Assembly (NCBI RefSeq): GCF_910592395.1
Contig: NC_088308.1
Location: forward strand, 4,650,001-4,714,000
DNA from: Lineus longissimus
Lineage: Eukaryota > Nemertea > Pilidiophora > Heteronemertea > Lineidae
Length of the DNA stretch: 64,000 nt
Direction of reading: 5' to 3'
Each line of letters opens with the position of its first letter. Position 1 is the stretch's first letter. The notes below the pieces were generated by a model, which saw only the letters and a program-made list of their open reading frames with translations, was not told where the DNA came from and did not search any database. Below, one piece after another: positions 39,566 through 47,800 of this stretch. The position numbers and the translations under genes are program-made.

Positions 39566-40043
39566 ACATGGTAAACATGAATCTCAGTGTCCAGACTTCC
39601 AAGACAAGCACTGTCAAAAAGCTTAGGTTTAGGAAATTAGGCCTGCCTGTAGCTTGGTGTCCGTAGGCCACCAGCTTCAGAGTGGTACTTCAAATTAATA
39701 TGCCAGTTATGGGCCGATGGCAATGGAAAATATACTCACCACAGTCCTTAGCATTGGTGAAAGGCATTCCTTTTGTCTCTCAATTCTGACTGGCCACAGA
39801 CGTCTCTGGAGTCTACCATCAATTTCCAGTGGCCCATAACCGGTATACAGATTTTGATCACCACACTGAACACAGACTGAATATCTCATCAATAATGAAC
39901 AAGGTAAGAGTGTATCAACATTACTTTTTCTTATTTATTAATAACTTAAGTATACCGGGATAATCACTCACATGATCTCATGCAAAAAGTATACATGCCA
40001 AGTTGATGTATTTACTTCATTCAGCAGAGAATCAGAATGCTAC

Positions 40044-40239
40044 TTTGAGGACTTTTGAATCAGTGCCACAAGCAACAGAAGTTGGAACAAAATTTCCAGA
40101 TTTTGTATCTGGTTACACAACTCTTACAAGACTCTGCTACTATTCTCATTCAACAATGATGTGCATTCGTCACCAGATACAAATCTGGAAAGTTTGTTAT
40201 AACTTCCGCTGATTGTGGCCCTAATTCAAAGTCCTCAAA
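40044..40239. mobile_element. MITE-like element, copy 2 (GAGGACTTTGAAT ends)
   Basis: About 70-bp terminal inverted repeats: the left runs from TTTGAGGACTTTTGAATCAG through TTTCCAGATTTTGTATCTGG, and the right is its complement ending CTAATTCAAAGTCCTCAAA. The element is 196 bp with no ORF. It lies 257 bp beyond the LYRM1 stop and may be inside that gene's 3' UTR. Its ends match the copy at 28,359-28,509. Confidence 0.82.
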
Positions 40240-40495
40240 GGAATATCAGCCCATTTTAACCTTCCAAAATAGGTATAACACCACCAGCCTTTCAGCAATC
40301 CTGACAGCCAGTTATTTGTCCATCGATTCACTCCACATCTACTCAGTCCATCTGACTGTTGGTGCATCGCTATTATGAAGGGAGTATCAAATTACGAGGA
40401 AAGACTTGAGGTTTCATTCAGTGTCTCATTTCATGTGTTCCCATTTGCTCGGTAAGGCAATCCCAAGAGTGTGTTCTATTCCTCACCATGCACGT

Positions 40496-40606
40496 TCAAT
40501 CATCGTATGATTTCATATAAACAGGCTTGGCTTGTTTCATTGTCTTTTCTAGTGATATTGGTTTCCGTCTTTCACTTGGAGGTAGCAATGTTTGCGGGTA
40601 ATTCAA
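40496..40606 (-). CDS. LYRM1: LYRM1 exon 4, with stop
   Basis: After the acceptor CTATATTTCAG it encodes LNYPQTLLPPSERRKPISLE and then KTMKQAKPVYMKSYDD and TGA. The LPP...KPVY-S-DE pattern matches the human LYRM1 C-terminus. Confidence 0.92.
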   Translation of the reverse strand: MNYPQTLLPPSERRKPISLEKTMKQAKPVYMKSYDD

Positions 40607-41747
40607 CTGAAATATAGATAATAGAAGTCATTTAGGTGTTTGTAATTTTAATATCCAATACTGCATTTACCTTTCGATTGCATTTCAATACAATTTCAAT
40701 GCAAATCACTTTCAAAACAGTAACAAATCCGATGCTTTATCCAGTGACAGATGTCTCTTGAGATGCTAAAATTGAAACTTACCGGTCTTGGATATGGATT
40801 TTTATAATGAATTGCTGAAACGCCAAAAAAACCCGAAATCAAAACATCATAGAGTTGTGCATCATTGTTGGACATCCTTAAACTTAAAACTTTTAGAATG
40901 GCAGGACTAAATGTGTACATTTCCCTTAACGGAGACCTCTCTATTTAGGACATCCGGTCCTATAGGGATGCTGCATTTGGTCCCATAATTGGTCATTTCA
41001 TGTTCAACTGAATTTGACCAGCATTATCTGGACTCACTTCAATCAAGGACAGCATTTCTCTGTGCCAGGGTGTCGTTGATAGAGAGGATCTACATTAACT
41101 GCTTAACAATCGGTCAGTAATTGCTTAAGAATCAGTCAGTAATTGCTTAAGAATCAGCCAGTAATTGCTTAAGAATCAGTCAGTAATTGCTCAACAATCA
41201 GTCAGTAATTGCTTAACAATCAGTCAGTAATTGCTTAACAATCAGTCAGTAATTGCTTAACAATTTTGAGCTACCAGCTATCATAATTACCCATTTCAAG
41301 TCTTGAGTTTGCTTCTTTCACATGCTGTTTGATTTCATCTTCATCTGTCAACTGCAAAATAGAGGAATGTCCGTTTAAATTCATACAACCGAACAAAAAC
41401 TATCCTGCCTTACAAGACCTGTCTCGACTACAAGTTTTAAAGGTTCATATGCCATTCATGTCCATTTTGTTTACTTGTGGCTCAAGTAAAAAGAAATAAC
41501 CACTGCTGTACTGCAGTTATAATGCACGCACATTCTCTGAAACTTGGCACTTGTATTTGTACATCAGTCCAGCATAAGAAACGAGTTTATTCACCTCCTT
41601 GTTTCGTTTAAACAGCCTCCTTGCCTCATCCTTGATGTACTCTCTTTCCTTCCAGGTATCAGTAGTACTACCCGATGCTGCCTGCCATCGCGTGGCTTCA
41701 CGAAGCACTTTTCGATAAGTGCTCAACACATGAGATCGGAGAGACAT
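40496..41747 (-). CDS. LYRM1: LYR motif-containing protein 1 (gene span, four exons)
   Basis: LYRM1 is a small protein of the LYR/complex1-LYR family. Members are mostly mitochondrial matrix proteins that bind acyl carrier protein and assist iron-sulfur or respiratory-complex assembly; LYRM1's own role is less settled and has been tied to adipocyte mitochondria. Four exons on the - strand (41,595-41,747; 41,291-41,351; 40,783-40,814; 40,496-40,606) join in frame to encode 118 residues, close to the 122 of human LYRM1. Visible signatures are SHVLSTYRKVLREATRW near the N-terminus, EREYIKDEARRLFKRNKE, AIHYKNPYPRP and the C-terminal QAKPVYMKSYDD. The LYR tripeptide is TYR (residues 10-12); the downstream family Phe is F46. 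The ATG at 41,747 is the first after an in-frame TGA. A TTTATT at 39,934 could supply the polyadenylation signal on this strand. The gene is convergent with MRTF and divergent from TAB1. Confidence 0.93.
40783..40814 (-). CDS. LYRM1: LYRM1 exon 3 (32-nt microexon)
   Basis: This very short exon lies between GGCGTTTCAG and CCG|GTAAGT. With the preceding G it encodes AIHYKNPYPRP, the most diagnostic LYRM1 string (HYK.PYPRP in human). Confidence 0.92.
41101..41264. repeat. 22-bp minisatellite, about 7.4 copies, in LYRM1 intron 2
   Basis: The unit is GCTTAACAATCAGTCAGTAATT, with variants AAGAATCAG and CTCAACAATC. It lies just downstream of the exon 2 donor on the LYRM1 strand. Confidence 0.95.
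41291..41351 (-). CDS. LYRM1: LYRM1 exon 2
   Basis: This 61-nt exon on the - strand lies between ATTTTGCAG and ATGG|GTAATT and encodes LTDEDEIKQHVKEANSRLEM plus one base. It corresponds to the human LTDTDLIKQCIDE-type helix. A 22-bp minisatellite starts about 26 nt after its donor. Confidence 0.9.
41473..41580. repeat. interspersed repeat, copy in LYRM1 intron 1
   Basis: It shares ACTTGTGGCTC, GAAATAA, CAGTTATAATG and CACATTC or CAGATTC blocks, in order and spacing, with 47,178-47,285 in a TAB1 intron. A weaker third match starts near 21,040. The family is unnamed. Confidence 0.65.
41595..41747 (-). CDS. LYRM1: LYRM1 exon 1
   Basis: It begins with ATGTCTCTCCGATCTC and ends at AAGGAG|GTGAAT (phase 0). 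Its 51 codons run from MSLRSHVLSTYRKVLREATR to EARRLFKRNKE. The donor GTGAAT is not optimal but gives the family-consistent join NKE|LTDEDEIK. Confidence 0.9.
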
Positions 41748-41937
41748 CACTATTCCCGTTCAGGAGACATCATACCATGACAGCCTGGTACAAAACAATA
41801 CATTTTTTATTGTAAGGATTCCATCTGGCTACTCTCCTCCCAATTCTATCTATTATGTCTAGCAACTTCTTGATACTGCACAGTGCCTATGTGGGGACCT
41901 ATAAGTACAGGGGTATAGCCAGAGGTAAGCCAAATGA

Positions 41938-41953
41938 CCCCCCCCCCCCCCCC
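41938..41953. repeat. 16-nt poly-C tract
   Basis: An uninterrupted C run lies about 190 bp upstream of the LYRM1 start codon. Similar runs occur at 54,976-54,989 and 55,442-55,452. Confidence 0.9.
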
Positions 41954-42511
41954 GAAGTCACAAAATTCAAATTTTCTGTTGTGGACTGGTACACTTACGT
42001 TCCCAACTTTGGAGCAAGAAAGGTCCAAATAAAGCTAGAGAATAGGTTAACATAAAAGCTTTTACGCTTGGCTTCTTGTTAATGTGGACAAGGCATTCCG
42101 ACTAGTCAAATGATTCAAAGGTAGCCCAAACAAATATCTATTTTCGGACAGATTAGGCCTTTATTTACCCAGTATTTTCATGCTTTTGCGATGGCTTTTG
42201 CACGGAAAAACTGTACATATGCCTATACCACTACTCGAGTATGAGAGTACTATGACATCATAATGGTGGTCTGGAGTGCTACCTCTTTAATATTTATATT
42301 ACAAGCAACAAACCTGTTTTAGCAATGTAAATGAAAGATGTTTACAAAACAAAAGCGTGTAAAGTTCACTTTCGGTATTGGGACATGCGTCTCCGCATTC
42401 TCCAAGCGTTGTCAATGGTGATAATCGTAATTAATTCTATCTCATTCGACCCACCGTCTCTGCCACAGTTGGCTTGGAAACGACCGGATACTATCTGTCA
42501 AACTGCTTACC

Positions 42512-44382
42512 AGTCAGAACGGCCCCTGGTCAAAACGGCCCCCGCTTTAATAGAGTCAAAACGGCCCCGAGTCAAAACGGCCCCGGGTCGAAACGGCCCT
42601 GGGTCAAATGGGCACCTATAGCGGCGGAGTGTAGGGTATCGTGTGAAGTGGGCGGGTATAGTTGAGTGTATAGTTGAGGCGGTTTAGGGATAAGTATTTT
42701 TAGGGGTGGGAACTTCGATCCTGTGATCTAGACCTCAAGAATTTGTAGTCTTTATTCATTCTTAGTACTGTTTGCATGCTTGGCAATGTTTATTCAGAAG
42801 TACTTAGTAGATCGAGGGGCTTTTAATTTGTCTGGGCCACAGTCATGCATGCCGATCAACCGTCGTATATCCATACTTCTAAATGAGAAAGAAATGAGAA
42901 GACTTTAGGATCTATATGAACCGCCGGTTAGTCGGCATGCAGTCATGAATTGCATCATCATTCATAGTCAAATTGAAGACAAATCAATACGGAATACCTG
43001 TTTCGTTTTAACTCATACTTAGTAGTTTATTATCAATTATACCGGTAATGATAACATTTACATTCAGTCGTCACTGTTACAGTTCATCAAATCAAATCAA
43101 AACATATAAAATACAGCCAGAGAATAAAACCATATCACACTTGTTCATATGCACTTGTTATCTTAAAACAATATGTTTTTATTACCAAAATGTAACCATC
43201 ATTCCATGACTTAGACGACAGAGTCTAGAGCAAGCGCATGAAAAAGTTCAAAGCACATTCCATTTGACCGTTTTACGTACTTGGGGCAACGAGATGTGAA
43301 CACGTACGGAGCAGTTGTCGGGCGTTCTTCTTTCCTTTAATGTAATCCTCCCAAACTGCGAAGAGTTTTCCCTCGATTTGGCGGTATTAAGGTGTTGATG
43401 AAAGTAGCGTCGAGTTGTAGCAGCAATGAAGTCTTGGAATAAACTGATGAAGATCTTGAGAATTCTGGGGGTTTATATAGTCATCGTGACGAGATGATAA
43501 AATGAACAGTACTCATTCTTGAATTAGGTTCCGTCTGTAATTAGTAATCGTTCCTTTATTGTTAATCGAAATATCAAAGAGACAGTGAATTCGCATCACC
43601 TTTGGCATGTGATTAGTGTTCGCAATCAGCTCTAATTAGCCGCAAGATCAAAGAGACAGTGAATTCGCATCACCTTTGGCATGTGATTAGTGTTCGCAAT
43701 TAGCTCTAATTAGCCGCAATATCAAAGAGACAGTGAATTCGCATCACCTTTGGCATGTGATTAGTGTTCGCAATTAGCTCTAATTAGCCGCAATATCAAA
43801 GAGACAGTGAATTCGCATCACCTTTGGCATGTGATCACTGTTCACAATGAGCTCAGTCACAAGATTAAAGAGACAGTGCGACCCCTCTCCACTCTATATG
43901 TATTTGGTCAGATGTAAAATTATTGAACAAAATAGATGTCTAGAAGTTAAAGGTAAAAGGAACCTCAGCAAATATCACGAAAAGTAGCCTTGATTAATTC
44001 CCCTTGCTTAATTAATGATCTTATATTTTTCTGTGTGATCACGGACCTGAATAAAGTTCGATGGTGTAGACCTACATTAGCCCTACATATAGAGAATAAT
44101 GTAGAGAAGATTAATAATAATAACAATAATATGGGCGAACAGGCCAAAAACCAGATAACGCAACTTCTAAGTTTTAAAAGTGCATAACATCTGCTTTCTT
44201 ATCTCGTTACCACTGGTTACACGCACGCAGTAAAAAAAGTTATCTAGTTCAGATAGGTTACTACCACTAAACTACCAAGGGCCGTTTTGACCCAGGGCCG
44301 TTTTGACCCAGGGCCGTTTTGACTCGGGGCCGTTTTGACTCTATTTAAAGCGGGGCCGTTTTGACCAGCGGCCGTTCTGACT
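42512..44382. mobile_element. 1,871-bp foldback element between LYRM1 and TAB1
   Basis: The left end, from AGTCAGAACGGCCCCTGGTC to about 42,615, is the inverse of the right end (about 44,278-44,382, ending GGCCGTTCTGACT). Both inverted ends are about 105 bp and are built from repeats of GTCAAAACGGCCCCG. The outside flanks are imperfect direct repeats: GGATACTATCTGTCAAACTG at 42,486, continuing to TTACC at 42,511, and GGATACCGTCAAACTTACC at 44,383-44,401. They may be a long target-site duplication. No transposase frame is present. The interior carries a 74-bp tandem array. This is a non-autonomous foldback element of unknown superfamily. Confidence 0.85.
43575..43880. repeat. 74-bp tandem array inside the foldback element
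   Basis: CAAAGAGACAGTGAATTCGC begins at 43,575, 43,649, 43,723 and 43,797, an exact 74-bp period. A degenerate fifth copy begins at about 43,870. Units contain GAATTC and TTAGCTCTAATTAGCCGCAA. Confidence 0.95.
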
Positions 44383-44608
44383 GGATACCGTCAAACTTAC
44401 CGCCATTTTGTACAAAACAAGAACATTTTTCATACGCGAACCAATGCTAACTGAGTTTATCTCCCAAAATTACAAAAATTACCTAAATGAGCGTTTTATC
44501 TTATACAAAATTAACTTATTTTTCAATCGAGTAACTTGATGTTGTCAACGATAGTGTTGAACGAGCTAATAAAAGTTGAACTAGGTATAGAGGTTTACTT
44601 ATATCAAT

Positions 44609-44717
44609 ATGGCGGTGAACAGTCCACACGTAACAGAGTTAAAAGTATCGGTGACGGACTGAGGAGCTTGGCCAAAATGGCTGCGAAATGAAAATGAAGA
44701 TGTTGCCGATTTCCTGA
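44609..44717 (+). promoter_or_regulatory. three short upstream ORFs in the probable TAB1 leader
   Basis: An ATG at 44,609 opens 17 codons (MAVNSPHVTELKVSVTD, stop ends 44,662). An ATG at 44,677 opens 4 codons (MAAK, stop ends 44,691). An overlapping ATG at 44,688 opens 9 codons (stop ends 44,717). All end before the main ATG at 44,751. If the transcript starts upstream of 44,609, they would reduce TAB1 translation. The transcription start is not known. Confidence 0.4.
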
Positions 44718-44750
44718 AGTTATTTCGGTGTACTGGCTCTCCCTTACGCG

Positions 44751-44822
44751 ATGTCAGCCCCAAGAAAAACCTCATCTGGTTCAGGAGGAACAACATCTCC
44801 ACCACCTCGACTTGGCTCTCAG
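44751..44822 (+). CDS. TAB1: TAB1 exon 1
   Basis: Twenty-four codons, MSAPRKTSSGSGGTTSPPPR then LGSQ, end at CAG|GTGTGC in phase 0. This joins exon 2 to read GSQKSSQSTLSWTDDLP, which fits the human N-terminus. The Ser/Gly/Pro-rich start is probably disordered. Confidence 0.88.
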
Positions 44823-47800
44823 GTGTGCAGTCCAACGAACCATGAAAACGTGCTACAGAATTCCAAAATGTTTGTGTGTACTGTAGGCTTTGTTAGTCAA
44901 CTACATGTATAAAGTGCATCACCCACTTCTGGATATGACGTAACATTGCATGCATGTAGACCTAGTGCACAATCAGGTGCGGAACATCAGTTGCTGGCTC
45001 TGTTAGCCGATTGGTCAGTTAATGTACAAAGCGTTCAATACGACACGTCTTAATTTTCTCGGCCAAAATAAAAAACGAATTCACCCTCTTGGAAGAATCT
45101 CTGCCCCATGGCCGGGAAAATCTGAAGGCACATGGTCATGGATTATGAATTTTATGCTCAATTCATTTTTATAATTTATTCAATGATTTATACACACTCG
45201 GCCTCTAAATTTAATCAAGTCTTACATTTCATTTCCTTGCTTATTTTAGAAAAGCAGTCAGTCTACCCTGAGTTGGACAGATGACCTGCCTGTCTGCCAT
45301 TTGTCTGGTGTAGGATTCTCCACCAACCAGGTTTACCGCGAAGATGGATTTAGGAGAGAGATGCATGAATTTGAGGACAGGAGTTTCCATTTTAGGTTAG
45401 CTATTGACCAGTTCAATGCTCAGTCTAGAGTAGCCTTTCACCATTATTATGGTAGGGTATTCAGTGCATTTTATCAGTAATACACAATTCAAAATATTCA
45501 TAATAGTTTAATATTCAATTTTTTTGAAGAATAGGCTTAAATGTTGGGCCTGGCTTTTGTAAGATGTCATATTGTTATAAGACCAAATTGTTAAAACTGT
45601 TAACAAATAATGCCTAATCACTCATTATATTTTGTTCAATTTTCACTTTTAGGGTTGAAGATAATTGTTTTCTGTATGGTGTATTTGATGGCCATGATGG
45701 CAGCAAGGCTTCGAACTTTGCTGCTCAGAGAATGCCAGCAGAGTTGTTACTTGGTCAACTCGCTGGAAGGGAAACAGATGATGAGATACACGAAAATCTC
45801 AGACAGGTTAGTAATATGGAATATTACTTGATCAACTCTATACAACTCAGAGCTGACCATCACATATATGAAATAAAAGCTTTAGGCTTTTCTCCCAAGT
45901 CAACTTCCGAGTCATTCTTTGTCAAGTTGATATCAATCTCTTTTAATTTGTCCTTGTATTGTACTCAGAAGTAGAGCTTAAAGATGTCTGTGTTGTAATC
46001 TGAAGTAGAGCTCTAAGTTGTCTGTGTTGTAATCTGAAGTAGAGCTTTAAGTTGTATGTGTATTGTACTCTGAAGTAGAGCTTAAAGATGTCTGTGTTGT
46101 AATCTGAAGTAGAGCTTTAAGTTGTCTATGTATTGTACTCTGAAGTAGAGCTTTGTGTTATTTTCCAGGCCTTCATAGCAGTGGAAAAGGGCTTCTTTGA
46201 TTCCATTGACGATGCGCTGGCAGAGCGGGCTAATCTCCAGCTACAACTCCCAGATGATGTAACCCTCACTGAGGCTGCCTTCAAATTTCCTGACCTTGCT
46301 GCACAGATTCAGAAATGTGAGGCTGACACAGCAGGAGGCAGCACAGCTACAGTTGCTCTGGTTTATGCCAATAAACTCTATATTGCAAATGCAGGTTAGT
46401 ACATGACTGCGTCAGGTAAAAAACGACCTATTGTTGAAAGCGAATGACTGGTGATTTCTGTTCCTCATGGGGTAATACCTGGTGAAAAAACTTTTTAATT
46501 GTACAAACACTTTTTCAAGCCAAGGATGGTAAAAGTTGCCAGAAATTGTTAGCGTTATGAGGTGTTGGCTCATGTAACATTGGAGAACCCACAACCCTGA
46601 GGTTGACATTACAAGCTTTCTACCACCTGATCTAAAGGAAAATCCCTTCAAGTTCAGGCTTGCAGTATTGTGTCATTAGTACATACTCCCTCTGTCCGAG
46701 GAAGTTGTGTCCTCACAACTCGATGTTCAGACAGAGGGATTGGATGTCCGGCAGATGCAGCAAATCCCGGCTGAGTCCCAAATGTAACATAGGAGAACAC
46801 CTTCCTAGGTTCGAACTGATTCCTGTTTTATTTGAGATATTTGTATGGTTTACTACATGTGCTCTTTGCTGTAGGTAACAGCCGAGCTCTACTATGTAAA
46901 ACTGACAATGAGGGTGCTATGAGGGTCGTGCAGATCAGCGCAGACCACACCATCTCTAATGAAGAGGAACAACTAAGGTTGAATCAGGTTGGCGTAGACT
47001 TGAATGAGGTGCTAAAGACGGGGCTGATTGGAAATGCGGTTTATACCAGGTGCATTGGTGACTACAAGGTCAAGGGAGGCTATAAGGAGATCAAATGTCT
47101 GAGGTAAGTTCACTGAAGGTATCACAGAGTCCATCCTGGTTTTGCATTGAAGGCCTGCACCATTCATACTCATGGTATTCACTTGTGGCTCTGGTAACTT
47201 GAAATAAACACAGCCGTAGTACAGTTATAATGGACACAGATTCACTGGAACCTGTTACCGTAAGTGTATATCAGGCTACAAAGAGGCAATGTTGGAATTA
47301 ATGTTCAGTGCGTATTTATACAATTGGAAATTTTCAATTAGAACTCCATCTGTCCCAAATTTGTTTCATTCGGACAGTTGAGGGTTTGCCTTGGTGTCCA
47401 ATAAACTGAATGCCAAGATAATGATCATTTAGTAAAAAGATTCGTGCCTGAGTTTATGGAATAAGATATTTCTTTTTACGATATTTCAGCCAAGCAACAA
47501 CGGAACCAATCATATTTGAACCTGAGATCCATGGCGGGATTCCATTGGATGACTCATGTCGATTCCTAGTTCTCACCACTGACGGCTTGTATCGGTCATT
47601 AGAAGATTCCACTGGGACGAATCACGTCAATGCAGATATCGTGTCAATGGTCGCAGCAGAGTTTCAAGTGCAGTCTACCCTGAATGGTGTGGCTCAAGCA
47701 GTTGTCGATCGTGTTGTCCGTATTCACCATGACACTTACATGACAGGTTCTGAGCACCGAAAATCCCTGTGTCACTATCGCGATGACATCACTCTCCTCG

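Noticed and set aside
39032-39666. Several overlapping open frames of 80-161 codons on the + strand
   Set aside because: They are read from the 142-bp tandem satellite, and the same peptide appears in each frame in turn. No domain is present.
43575-43880. Regular repeats that could suggest a CRISPR array
   Set aside because: Units are contiguous without unique spacers, and the genome is animal; it is a tandem satellite. The same applies to 41,101-41,264.
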